Assembly: GCF_016805305.1 (NCBI RefSeq)
Contig: NZ_JAERQN010000001.1
Location: 186,001 to 250,000, forward strand
Source: Falsiroseomonas ponticola
GTDB taxonomy: Bacteria; Pseudomonadota; Alphaproteobacteria; Acetobacterales; Acetobacteraceae
Length of the DNA: 64,000 bases
Direction: 5' to 3'
Every line of letters starts with the position of its first letter. Positions within the stretch are counted from its first letter, which is position 1. The position numbers and the translations under genes are program-made. Of this stretch, positions 55,717 through 63,957 are shown in pieces. Under the pieces are notes generated by a model. That model did not search any database. It was not told where the DNA came from and saw only the letters and a list, made by a program, of their open reading frames with translations.

Positions 55717-57012
55717 TCAGCGGGGCCTCCGGTCCAGCACGCGCTTCGCCTTGCCGAGGCTGCGCTCGATCGCGCCGGCGTCGCGCACCTCGATCGCGGC
55801 GGTGACGCCGATGATCGCCTTGACGTAATGCGCCAGCGTCCTGGCGGCGCGGTCGCGCTCCTCCGCCGTCGCGCCGGGCTCCGCCTCCACCGCGATGGTC
55901 ATGGCGTCCAGCGGTCCCTCCCGCGTCAGGATCAGCTGGTAATGCGGCGCCAGGTCGGGCACGCGGAGGATCTGTTCCTCCACCTGGGACGGGAACAGGT
56001 TCACGCCGCGCAGGATGATCATGTCGTCGCTGCGGCCGGTGATCTTCTGCATGCGCCGGAAGGCCGGGCGCGCCGTGCCGGGCAGCAGCCGCGTCAGGTC
56101 CCGCGTGCGGTAGCGGATGATGGGCATGGCCTGCTTGGTGAGCGAGGTGAAGACCAGCTCGCCCGGCTCCCCTTCCGGCACCGGCGCGCCGGTATCGGGG
56201 TCCACCACCTCGGGGTAGAAATGATCCTCCCAGATATGGGGCCCGTCCTTCGTCTCCACGCATTCATTGGCCACGCCGGGGCCGATCACCTCCGACAGCC
56301 CGTAGATGTCCACGGCCTGGATGCCGAAGGCATCCTCGATCTGCGCGCGCATCGCCTCCGTCCAGGGTTCCGCGCCGAAGATGCCGATCCTGAGGCTGGT
56401 GCCCCGCGGATCCTTCCCCTGCCGCCGGAACTCATCCAGCAGCGCCAGCATGTAGGAGGGCGTGACCATGATGATATCCGGCTGGAAATCCTCGATGAGC
56501 TGGACCTGGCGTTCCGTCATGCCGCCGGACATGGGCACCACGGCGCAGCCCAGCGCCTCCGCCCCGTAATGCGCGCCGAGGCCCCCGGTGAACAACCCGT
56601 AGCCATAGGCGATATGCACCATCATGCCGGGCCGCCCGCCGCTGGCGCGGATGGATCGCGCCATCACCCCCGCCCACATGGCGACGTCGTCGGCGGTGTA
56701 GCCGACCACGGTCGGCTTGCCCGTGGTGCCCGATGACGCGTGGATGCGCGCCAGCTTTTCCCGCGGCACGGCGAACATGCCGAAGGGGTAGTTGTCCCGC
56801 AGATCGGCCTTGGTGGTGAAGGGGAAGCGCCGCAGATCCTCCAGCCTGCGCAGGTCATCCGGCGTCACGCCCGCGGCTTCGAAGGCGCGGCGGTAATGCG
56901 GGACCTTGTCATAGGCGAGGCGCAGCGTCGCCCGCAGCCGTTCCAGCTGCAGCGCGCGCAGGTCGCCGATCGACAGGCGCTCGCCCTCATCGAGCAGATC
57001 GTCATGCGCCAT
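55717..57012 (-). CDS. paaK: Phenylacetate-CoA ligase
   Basis: 431 residues. AMP-forming ligase motifs SSGTTGKPTVVGYT (about residues 100-113), YGYGLFTGGLGAHYGAE, YGLSEVIGPG and RTRDLTRLLPG are those of PaaK. It activates phenylacetate with ATP and CoA, the first step of the aerobic phenylacetyl-CoA pathway. It overlaps paaI by 11 bases. Confidence 0.95.
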   Translation of the reverse strand: MAHDDLLDEGERLSIGDLRALQLERLRATLRLAYDKVPHYRRAFEAAGVTPDDLRRLEDLRRFPFTTKADLRDNYPFGMFAVPREKLARIHASSGTTGKPTVVGYTADDVAMWAGVMARSIRASGGRPGMMVHIAYGYGLFTGGLGAHYGAEALGCAVVPMSGGMTERQVQLIEDFQPDIIMVTPSYMLALLDEFRRQGKDPRGTSLRIGIFGAEPWTEAMRAQIEDAFGIQAVDIYGLSEVIGPGVANECVETKDGPHIWEDHFYPEVVDPDTGAPVPEGEPGELVFTSLTKQAMPIIRYRTRDLTRLLPGTARPAFRRMQKITGRSDDMIILRGVNLFPSQVEEQILRVPDLAPHYQLILTREGPLDAMTIAVEAEPGATAEERDRAARTLAHYVKAIIGVTAAIEVRDAGAIERSLGKAKRVLDRRPR

Positions 57013-57442
57013 GATTCGTTTCCTCCACGAGATGGCCGTCGATGACGCGGGAGAGGCCGCGGAAGACGGCGACGGCGCGGCCCTGCTGGTCCGTCACCGT
57101 GACATCGGTGATGCCGCTGCGCCCCGCCGCCTGCACCTGCACGGCATGGGCCGTCAGCACGTCGTCGAGCTTCGCGGGGCGGAGATAGGTGATGGTGTTG
57201 GATTGCGCGACGGCGCGGCGGTTGAAGCTGTTGCAGGCGAAGGCGAAGGCGCTGTCGGCGAGGGCGAAGATGAAGCCGCCATGCGCGATGCCATGCCCGT
57301 TCACCATGCGGGGCTCGATGCGCATGGTCAGCGTGGCCTCCCCGGGGGCGATGCGCGTGATCGCCATGCCGAGCCCGGCCGAGGCCTGGTCCTCCGCCCA
57401 CATGGCGCGGGCGCAGGCTTCCGCGACCTGCTGCGGCGTCAT
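57002..57442 (-). CDS. paaI: Hydroxyphenylacetyl-CoA thioesterase
   Basis: 146 residues of hot-dog fold. MRIEPRMVNGHGIAHGGFIFALADSAFAFACN (about 42-73) holds the typical N-G-H-G-I-x-H-G-G-F motif with the catalytic Asp. PaaI clears dead-end aryl-CoA intermediates of the phenylacetate pathway. Overlaps paaG by 4 bases and paaK by 11, so it is translated within this unit. Confidence 0.93.
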   Translation of the reverse strand: MTPQQVAEACARAMWAEDQASAGLGMAITRIAPGEATLTMRIEPRMVNGHGIAHGGFIFALADSAFAFACNSFNRRAVAQSNTITYLRPAKLDDVLTAHAVQVQAAGRSGITDVTVTDQQGRAVAVFRGLSRVIDGHLVEETNHGA

Positions 57443-58236
57443 TCCGGCGCACCCTGGAAGCGGGCGGGGCGCTTCTGCTGGAAGGCGGCCACGCCCTCCG
57501 CGTAATCCGCGCTGCGGCCGAGGCCGCGCTGCACCTCGGCCTCCAGCGCCAACTGCTGTTCGAGCGTATTGCCCTCCGCCGCATCGAGCACACGCTTGGT
57601 GGCGGCCAGTGCCTCCGCCGGCAGGCGCGCGAGCCTGGCGCAGACCGATTCCGCTTCCGCCATCAGCGACGAAGCCGGCACGGCGCGATGGACGAGGCCC
57701 ATCGAAGCCGCCTCCGCCCCGCTGATCGTGTCGCCCAGCATCGCCAGCGCCCGCGCCCGCGCGGGGCCGACGAGCCGCGGCAGCATCCAGGTGGCGCCAC
57801 TGTCCGGGATCAGGCCGATGCGGATGAAAGCCTGGGAGAATTTCGCATCCTCCGCCGCCAGCGTGATGTCGCAGGCCAGCGCGATGGAGGCGCCCGCCCC
57901 CGCCGCCACGCCCTGCACCGCGCAGACCACGGGCTTCGGCAGCCCGCGCAGCGCCGCCACCAGCGCGTTCCAGCCGCGATCCAGCACCGCGCCGAGATCG
58001 ACATCCGCGTCCGTCAGCCCCGGCTCCGCCAGATCCTGCCCCGCGCAGAAGCCGCGCCCCGCGCCGGCCAGCAGCACGACGCGGCAGGCGGGGTCGTCGC
58101 CCGCCGCGGCCAGCGCCTGGCGCAGCGCCACCTGCAGCGCCGCATCGAAGGCATTGAGCCGCTGCGGCCGGTTCAAGGTGAGCCTGCGCACCCCGTCCCG
58201 CTGCTCCACCAGCAGCACCGGCGCCGTCTCGGACAT
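57439..58236 (-). CDS. paaG: 2-(1,2-epoxy-1,2-dihydrophenyl)acetyl-CoA isomerase
   Basis: 265 residues, crotonase fold. LTLNRPQRLNAFDAAL, GAGRGFCAGQDL and GVAAGAGASIALACDITLA (oxyanion hole), then FSQAFIRIGLIPDSGATWMLPRLVG with the PaaG-type Asp. It converts the ring epoxide to the oxepin form. First gene of the minus-strand paa unit, with GGGGAGGG 5 bases before the ATG. Confidence 0.92.
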   Translation of the reverse strand: MSETAPVLLVEQRDGVRRLTLNRPQRLNAFDAALQVALRQALAAAGDDPACRVVLLAGAGRGFCAGQDLAEPGLTDADVDLGAVLDRGWNALVAALRGLPKPVVCAVQGVAAGAGASIALACDITLAAEDAKFSQAFIRIGLIPDSGATWMLPRLVGPARARALAMLGDTISGAEAASMGLVHRAVPASSLMAEAESVCARLARLPAEALAATKRVLDAAEGNTLEQQLALEAEVQRGLGRSADYAEGVAAFQQKRPARFQGAPE

Positions 58237-58274
58237 GCAGCCCTCCCCATTTCTTGCTTGACGGGAGGTCCGAA

Positions 58275-58292
58275 ATAGGCTTATATGCCTAT
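58275..58292. promoter_or_regulatory. Palindrome upstream of paaG
   Basis: ATAGGC, six bases TTATAT, GCCTAT: perfect 6-bp arms, 39 bases before the paaG ATG. On the minus strand the AT-rich centre (CATATAAG) could be the -10 region of the paaG promoter. The arms equal those of the LysR site at 46550-46564, but the spacer is three bases longer. Confidence 0.45.
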
Positions 58293-58305
58293 AGTCGCCT
58301 CCCTA

Positions 58306-58333
58306 TTGACTGAACGCGCGTTCAGCTTATTCT
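58306..58333 (+). promoter_or_regulatory. paaN promoter
   Basis: TTGACT (58306-58311), spacer of 16, TATTCT (58328-58333). The -35 box is close to consensus and the spacer is almost fully covered by the TetR-type palindrome, so repressor binding would block RNA polymerase. Start codon is 40 bases downstream; RBS GGGGAGG at 58356-58362. Confidence 0.6.
58310..58325. promoter_or_regulatory. TetR-type operator in the divergent paa promoter
   Basis: CTGAACGCGCGTTCAG is a perfect 16-base palindrome located between -35 and -10 of the paaN promoter and 74 bases before paaG. Its TGAAC/GTTCA half-sites and length fit TetR/AcrR operators. The TetR gene at 55107 is the natural candidate for binding it. 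Confidence 0.8.
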
Positions 58334-58372
58334 CGCCGCAACGACCAAGTCAAACGGGGAGGCTCCAGCGTC

Positions 58373-60016
58373 ATGGTGGAGTTCGCGGCGCGTCATCAGG
58401 CCCTGCTGGACCAGGCGATCGCCGCCGCGCGGAGCCGCGCGCATTTCTCCGCCTATCCGGAGGCGCCCTCCGGCAAGCTCTATGGGGAGAGCGCCAAGGC
58501 GGATGCCGAGGCCGCCTTCGCCGCGCTGCTCGGCAAGGCCTTCGAAACGGGTGAGACGCAGGTCGGCGACGAACGCTCCCCCTTCGGCCCCGCCCTCGGC
58601 ATCACCTACCCCGCCGCCCCGCCCGCCACGCTGGTCGCGCGCGCCGAGGCCGCCTCGCCCGCCTGGGCCGCGGCCGACCCCGCCGCCCGCGCCGGCGTGC
58701 TGCTGGAGATCCTGCACCGGCTGAACCGCGACAGCTTCCTGATGGCGAATGCGGTGATGCACACCACCGGCCAGGCCTTCGTCATGGCCTTCCAGGCCGG
58801 CGGCCCGCATGCGCAGGATCGCGGCCTGGAAGCCGTGGCCTATGCGATGCAGGAACTGTCCCGCGTTCCCACCACCGCATCCTGGCACAAGCCCGCCGGT
58901 CGTGACGTGCTGCGCATGGACAAGCGCTTCGCCGCCGTGCCGCGCGGCATCGGCCTCGTCATCGGCTGCGCCACCTTCCCGACCTGGAACGGCTATCCCG
59001 GCCTCTTCGCCAGCCTCGCCACCGGCAATGCCGTCATCGTCAAGCCGCATCCCGCCGCCATCCTGCCCCTCGCGCTGACGGTCCGCACCGCCCGCGCCGT
59101 GATGGCGGAGGCCGGTTTGCCCGCCGACATCGTGCAGCTCGCCCCCGACACGCCGGAGGCGCCGATCGCCGAGCAGCTCGCGACCCATCCCGCCATCGGC
59201 ATCGTCGATTTCACCGGCGGCCCCGCCTTCGGCGCCCGCCTCCGCGGGCTGATCGCGGGCACCAAGCCCCTGCACACGGAGGAAGCCGGCATCAACCCCG
59301 TGGTGCTGCACTCCACCGCCGATTTCGCCGGCCTCTGCCGCAACCTCGCCTTCTCTCTCGCCCTCTACAGCGGCCAGATGTGCACCGCGCCCCAGAATAT
59401 TTTCGTCAGTGCCGGCGGGATGGAGACCGACCGGGGCCACAAATCCTTCGACGAGGTCGGCGCCGCCATCGTCGCCGCGCTGGACGAACTCCTCTCCGAC
59501 CCCGCCCGCGCCGCCGGCGTGCTCGGCGCCATCCAGAATCCCGCGACGCTGGCACGCATCGCCGCCGCGCGCCGCCTCGGCCGCGTGCTGCGCGACAGCG
59601 CGCCGCTGCCCGGCGAGGCCCGCACCGCGACACCCCTGCTGGTCGAAGTGCTGGCCGATGCCGAGGAAGCCTGGGGCGAGGAACGCTTCGGCCCCATCGC
59701 CTTCCTCATCCGCTGCCCGGATGCGGAGACCGCGCTGCGCCTGGCCGCCGCCTCCACCAAGGCCCGCGGCGCCATCACGGCGCTGGTCCACAGCACGGAC
59801 GACGCCTTCCTCGCCCGCGCGGAGGCCGCCTTCGCCAAGGCCGGCGTCGCGCTCTCCGAAAACCTGACCGGCGGCGTCTTCGTCAACCAATCCGCCGCCT
59901 TCAGCGACTACCACGTCTCCGGCGCCAACCCCGCCGGGACCTCCTGCCTCACCGACGCCGCCTTCGTCGCCAACCGTTTCCACATCGCGATGGTGCGTCG
60001 CCCCGCCGCTGCCTGA
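58373..60016 (+). CDS. paaN: Phenylacetic acid degradation protein PaaN (aldehyde dehydrogenase family)
   Basis: 547 residues. The N-terminus HQALLDQAIAAARSRAHFSAYPE and the aldehyde dehydrogenase-like core are typical for PaaN, with the catalytic Cys seen as SGQMCTAPQNIFV around residue 335 and the Glu in HTEEAGINP. It is thought to oxidise the semialdehyde formed after ring opening, replacing the PaaZ fusion. Divergent from paaG, controlled by the palindrome above. The HAAT receptor gene follows after 33 bases. Confidence 0.94.
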   Translation: MVEFAARHQALLDQAIAAARSRAHFSAYPEAPSGKLYGESAKADAEAAFAALLGKAFETGETQVGDERSPFGPALGITYPAAPPATLVARAEAASPAWAAADPAARAGVLLEILHRLNRDSFLMANAVMHTTGQAFVMAFQAGGPHAQDRGLEAVAYAMQELSRVPTTASWHKPAGRDVLRMDKRFAAVPRGIGLVIGCATFPTWNGYPGLFASLATGNAVIVKPHPAAILPLALTVRTARAVMAEAGLPADIVQLAPDTPEAPIAEQLATHPAIGIVDFTGGPAFGARLRGLIAGTKPLHTEEAGINPVVLHSTADFAGLCRNLAFSLALYSGQMCTAPQNIFVSAGGMETDRGHKSFDEVGAAIVAALDELLSDPARAAGVLGAIQNPATLARIAAARRLGRVLRDSAPLPGEARTATPLLVEVLADAEEAWGEERFGPIAFLIRCPDAETALRLAAASTKARGAITALVHSTDDAFLARAEAAFAKAGVALSENLTGGVFVNQSAAFSDYHVSGANPAGTSCLTDAAFVANRFHIAMVRRPAAA

Positions 60017-60049
60017 CCAACGAACAACAAATTTCAAGGGAGTGTCCGC

Positions 60050-61216
60050 ATGTCACTGGGAACGCTGCTGCGCCGGGGCGTGATCGCCGCCGGCGCGTTG
60101 CTGGTCATCGCGCCCGCCTTCGCGCAGCGCGCGCCGGAGCCGATCCGCATCGGCGCCGTGCTCTCCGTCACCGGCCCCGCCAGCTTCCTGGGCGATCCCG
60201 AGGACAAGACGCTCCGCCTCTACGTCAATCGCATCAACCAGGCCGGCGGCGTCAATGGCCGCCCGCTGCAGCTGATCATCTATGACGATGCCGGCGACGC
60301 CAACCGCGCCCGCACCTTCGCGACCCGCCTGGTGGAGGATGACCGCGTCGTCGCCATGGTCGGCGGCACCACCACCGGCACGACGCTCGCCATGCGCCCG
60401 GTCTTCGAGGATGCGCGCATCCCCTTCATCTCCCTCGCGGGGGGCATCGAGATCATCGATCCCGTCCAGCCCTACACCTTCAAGACCCCCCACACCGACC
60501 GCATGGCCTGCGAGAAGATTTTTTCGGATATTCGCGCCCGGGGGTTATCCCGGGTTGGCATGATCTCCGGCACCGATGGCTTCGGGCAGTCCATGCGCGG
60601 CCAATGCGTGCGCGTCGCGGGTGCCGCCGGCATCACCATCGTGGCGGAGGAAAGCTACGGCCCCCGCGACAGCGACATGACGCCGCAGCTCACGCGTCTG
60701 CGCAACGCGCAGGGCATCGAGGCCGTGGTGAACCCCGGCTTCGGCCAGGGCCCGGCCATCGTGACGCGCGGCTACCACCAGCTCGGCATCCGCCTGCCGC
60801 TCTACCAGTCCCACGGCGTGGCCAGCCGGGAATTCATCAACCTCGCGACCCCCGCCGCGGCCGAGGGCGTGCGCCTGCCCGCCGCGGCCCTGCTGATTGC
60901 GGAGCAGCTGCCCGCCGCCGATCCGCAGCGCCAGGTGGTGCTGGACTACAAGACGGCCTTCGAGCGGGAGTTCAACCAACCCGTCTCCACCTTCGGAGGC
61001 CATGCCTATGACGGCCTCATGATCCTGGTGGAGGCGATGCGCCGCGCCAACAGCACGGATGGCACGCGCCTGCGCGACGCCATCCGCGCCACCCGCGGCT
61101 TCGTCGGCACCGGCGGCATCGTCAACATGAGCGCCACCGACCATATGGGCCTCGACCTCTCCGCCTTCCGCATGGTCGAAATCAGGAACGGCGACTGGGT
61201 GCTGTTGGGGAATTGA
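60050..61216 (+). CDS. Branched-chain-type ABC transporter substrate-binding protein
   Basis: 388 residues. Signal peptide SLGTLLRRGVIAAGALLVIAPAFAQ, then PIRIGAVLSVTGPASFLGDPEDKTLRLYVNRINQAGGVNGRPL typical of Peripla_BP_6. It follows paaN by 33 bases, so it likely brings phenylacetate or related aromatics to the periplasmic side of the importer encoded downstream. Codons around 60515-60560 (TTT, ATT, TTA, GTT) are unusually AT-rich for this genome. Confidence 0.92.
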   Translation: MSLGTLLRRGVIAAGALLVIAPAFAQRAPEPIRIGAVLSVTGPASFLGDPEDKTLRLYVNRINQAGGVNGRPLQLIIYDDAGDANRARTFATRLVEDDRVVAMVGGTTTGTTLAMRPVFEDARIPFISLAGGIEIIDPVQPYTFKTPHTDRMACEKIFSDIRARGLSRVGMISGTDGFGQSMRGQCVRVAGAAGITIVAEESYGPRDSDMTPQLTRLRNAQGIEAVVNPGFGQGPAIVTRGYHQLGIRLPLYQSHGVASREFINLATPAAAEGVRLPAAALLIAEQLPAADPQRQVVLDYKTAFEREFNQPVSTFGGHAYDGLMILVEAMRRANSTDGTRLRDAIRATRGFVGTGGIVNMSATDHMGLDLSAFRMVEIRNGDWVLLGN

Positions 61217-61234
61217 TCATGCCCTCAGACGCGT

Positions 61235-61344
61235 CGTGCCGCAGGCACGCCAGTGGCGTGACGCGCGCGCTCCGCGCGCTTGGCTTCGCCGCATAGGCGG
61301 CGGGCCGCATTCGCGGCCTCGGCATGCGAGAAGTATCGCATGCC
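61235..61344 (+). repeat. Array of six short hairpins between receptor and permease genes
   Basis: Consecutive inverted repeats: CGTGCC-GCA-GGCACG (61235-61249); CACGCC-AGT-GGCGTG (61246-61260, mutually exclusive with the first); GCGCGC-TCC-GCGCGC (61265-61279); CGCC-GCATA-GGCG (61287-61299); GGCCGC-ATTC-GCGGCC (61303-61318); GGCATGCGA-GAAGTA-TCGCATGCC (61321-61344). The last has perfect 9-bp arms. The array ends 23 bases before the livH ATG. It may act like REP elements that stabilise the upstream receptor mRNA, as between malE and malF. Confidence 0.75.
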
Positions 61345-61367
61345 GCCTTGTGGGAGCACCGGAGACG

Positions 61368-62240
61368 ATGCCCGAACTGCTGCAATTCCTCGTCTCCGGC
61401 CTCACCGTCGGCGCGGTCTATGCGCTGGTGGCGCTGGGCTTCACGCTGATCCACAACGCCTCCGATGTCGTGAACTTCGCGCAGGGCGAATTCGTCATGC
61501 TGGGCGGCATGGTCACGGTCTTCGCCGCCGCCGCGGGCCTCGCCTTGCCGCTGGCGGCCCTCCTCGCCATCGCGGTCGCCGTGCTGGTCGGGCTCGCGCT
61601 GCACCGGCTCGCCATCGAGCCCGCGCGCGGCGCCTCCGCCGTCACCCTCATCATCATCACCATCGGCGCCAGCATCTTCCTGCGCGGCGTCGCGCAGATC
61701 ATCTTCGACAAGCGTTTTCATCAATTGCCCGGCTTCTCCGGCAATGATCCGATCATGGTGCTCGGCGCCGCCATCCTGCCGCAGAGCTTCTGGGTGCTGG
61801 GCGGCGCGCTGCTGGTCTTCGCGGGGCTCTTCCTGTTCCTGGAGCGCACGCTGATGGGCAAGGCGGTGCTGGCCACCGCCGCCAACCGCCTGGCGGCGCG
61901 GCTCGTCGGCGTCGATACCAGCTTCGTGCTGGCGCTCTCCTTCGGCCTCTCGGCCGCCATCGGCGCCTTCGCGGGCATCCTCATCACCCCCATCACGCTG
62001 ACCTCCTTCGATGTCGGCACGCTGCTGGCGCTGAAGGGCTTCGCGGCCGCCATGCTGGGCGGCATGGGCAGCCCACTCGGCGCCGTGGTCGGCGGCCTGC
62101 TGCTCGGGCTGCTGGAGGCGCTGGGCGCAGGCTACGTCTCCTCCGCCTACAAGGATGCCGTCGCCTTCCTGGTGATCCTCGCCGTGCTCTTCGCCATGCC
62201 CCAGGGCCTCTTCGGCCATCGCGGCGTGGAGCGCGTGTGA
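61368..62240 (+). CDS. Branched-chain-type ABC transporter permease (LivH family)
   Basis: 290 residues from ATG 61368 with GGAG 4 bases upstream. LivH pattern LLQFLVSGLTVGAVYALVALGFTLIHNASDVVNFAQGEFVMLGG at the start, VLATAANRLAARLVGV coupling loop and MLGGMGSPLGAVVGGLLLGLLE near the end. The hairpin array precedes it. Third HAAT importer; overlap with livM is 1 base. Confidence 0.93.
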   Translation: MPELLQFLVSGLTVGAVYALVALGFTLIHNASDVVNFAQGEFVMLGGMVTVFAAAAGLALPLAALLAIAVAVLVGLALHRLAIEPARGASAVTLIIITIGASIFLRGVAQIIFDKRFHQLPGFSGNDPIMVLGAAILPQSFWVLGGALLVFAGLFLFLERTLMGKAVLATAANRLAARLVGVDTSFVLALSFGLSAAIGAFAGILITPITLTSFDVGTLLALKGFAAAMLGGMGSPLGAVVGGLLLGLLEALGAGYVSSAYKDAVAFLVILAVLFAMPQGLFGHRGVERV

Positions 62241-63172
62241 TGAACCCACGCTGGGCGACCTTGCTGATCCTGGCGGCGGTCATCGCCGTCATCCCCTGGT
62301 TCTTCCCCTCCGGCTACTACTTCCGCGTGGCGGCCCTGGTCTGGGTCACGGCGCTGGGTGCGGTGGGGTTGCAGGTGCTGATGGGCCAGGCGGGGCAGGT
62401 GAGCCTCGGCCATGCCGGCTTCGTCGGCATCGGCGCCTATGCCATGGCACTCGGCCCGAAATATCTCGGCCTGCCCGTGCTGGCCTGCCTGCCGCTGGGC
62501 GCCGCCCTCGCCGGCCTCATCGCCTTCGTGGTGGGGCGGCCGATCCTGCGCCTCAAGGGCCATTACCTTGCCGTGGCCACGCTCGGCTTCAGCATCCTCG
62601 TCGCCATGGTGCTGGTCAGCGAGATCGCGGTGACCGGCGGCCCCGACGGCATCCGCATCCCCCGCCCCGAGATCTTCGGCTGGCGCCCGCGCGGCGGCGA
62701 GGCCTGGTACTGGATCAATGGCGCCGCGCTGCTCATCGGCGTCTGGCTGGCGCTCAACCTCCAGCACAGCCCCTCCGGCCGGGCGCTGGCCGCGCTGCAT
62801 GACAGCGAGGTCGCGGCGCGCACCATCGGCATCGACGTCGCCCGCCACAAGCTGCGCGCCTTCGTCATCGCCGCCGTCTATGGCGCGGTGGCGGGCGGGC
62901 TGATGGCGATGATGAACGGCTTCGTCACCCCCGATGCCGCGGGCTTTCTCCAGTCCGTCGAATACGTGACGATGGTCGTCATCGGCGGCCTCGCCTCCGT
63001 CCCCGGCGCCGTCGTCGGCGCCGCGCTGCTGGTGCTGCTGCCGCAGGCGCTGACCGTCTTCCATGACTACGAACACGCCGTGCTCGGCCTGCTCATCATG
63101 CTGTTCATGATCTTTCTCCGGGTCGGCATCGTCCCCGGCCTCGCCGCCCTGCTGCGCCGGCGGCCCGCATGA
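62240..63172 (+). CDS. Branched-chain-type ABC transporter permease (LivM family)
   Basis: 310 residues from ATG 62240, whose A is shared with the preceding stop. LivM features: LMGQAGQVSLGHAGFVGIGAYAMAL (about 47-71), LRLKGHYLAVATLGFSILVAMVL, the loop LHDSEVAARTIGIDVARHK and VIGGLASVPGAVVGAALL. Overlaps livG by 4 bases. Confidence 0.93.
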   Translation: MNPRWATLLILAAVIAVIPWFFPSGYYFRVAALVWVTALGAVGLQVLMGQAGQVSLGHAGFVGIGAYAMALGPKYLGLPVLACLPLGAALAGLIAFVVGRPILRLKGHYLAVATLGFSILVAMVLVSEIAVTGGPDGIRIPRPEIFGWRPRGGEAWYWINGAALLIGVWLALNLQHSPSGRALAALHDSEVAARTIGIDVARHKLRAFVIAAVYGAVAGGLMAMMNGFVTPDAAGFLQSVEYVTMVVIGGLASVPGAVVGAALLVLLPQALTVFHDYEHAVLGLLIMLFMIFLRVGIVPGLAALLRRRPA

Positions 63173-63957
63173 GCGACATCCTGCTGTCGGCGGAAAACAT
63201 CGGAATCGGCTTCGGCGGCCTGCGCGCGCTGGATGGCGTGGGGTTCCAAGCCCGGGCCGGCGAGGTGCTGGCCATCATCGGCCCGAATGGCGCGGGCAAG
63301 ACCACGCTGTTCAACATCGTCTCCGGCCTCTACCGCGCCGATGCCGGCCGCGTGGTGCTGGCGGGGCAGGAGGTGACGCAGGCGCCGCCGCATCGCCTGG
63401 CCGCGCTCGGCCTCTCCCGCACCTTCCAGAACCTGCAGATCTTCTTCCGCATGACGGCGGCGGAGAACGTCATGGCCGGGCGGCATCTGCGGGAGAAATC
63501 CTCGCTTCTGTCCGACCTGCTGCGCCTGCCCGCCGCCCGCCGCGCCAACCGCGCCTCCCGCGACGCCGCCCTCGCCCTGCTGGCCGAGGTCGGCCTGGCC
63601 GATCACGCGGACCGCCCCGCGGGATCGCTGCCCTATGGCGCGCTGAAGCGCCTCGAGATCGCGCGCGCGCTCGCCACCGAACCGCGCGTGCTGCTGCTGG
63701 ACGAACCCGCCGCCGGCTGCAACCCGGTGGAGACCGCGGAGATCGACCACCTCATCGCCGCCATCGCCGCGCGCGGCGTCGCGGTGGTGCTGATCGAGCA
63801 CGACATGAAGATGGTCATGCGAATCAGCCGCCAGGTGGTGGTGCTGAACCAGGGAAGGCTGTTGGCCGCCGGCACGCCGGCGGAGGTGCGCAACAACCCA
63901 GAGGTCATCGCCGCCTATCTCGGCCTGCATGGCGCGAAGGAGGCCGCGCTTGCTTGA
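63169..63957 (+). CDS. Branched-chain-type ABC transporter ATP-binding protein (LivG family)
   Basis: 262 residues. Walker A GPNGAGKTT, LSRTFQNLQIFFRMTAAENVMAGRH, signature region SLPYGALKRLEIARAL, Walker B VLLLDEPAAGCNPVE and LIEHDMKMVMRI. The last codons overlap the livF start by 8 bases. Confidence 0.94.
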   Translation: MSDILLSAENIGIGFGGLRALDGVGFQARAGEVLAIIGPNGAGKTTLFNIVSGLYRADAGRVVLAGQEVTQAPPHRLAALGLSRTFQNLQIFFRMTAAENVMAGRHLREKSSLLSDLLRLPAARRANRASRDAALALLAEVGLADHADRPAGSLPYGALKRLEIARALATEPRVLLLDEPAAGCNPVETAEIDHLIAAIAARGVAVVLIEHDMKMVMRISRQVVVLNQGRLLAAGTPAEVRNNPEVIAAYLGLHGAKEAALA

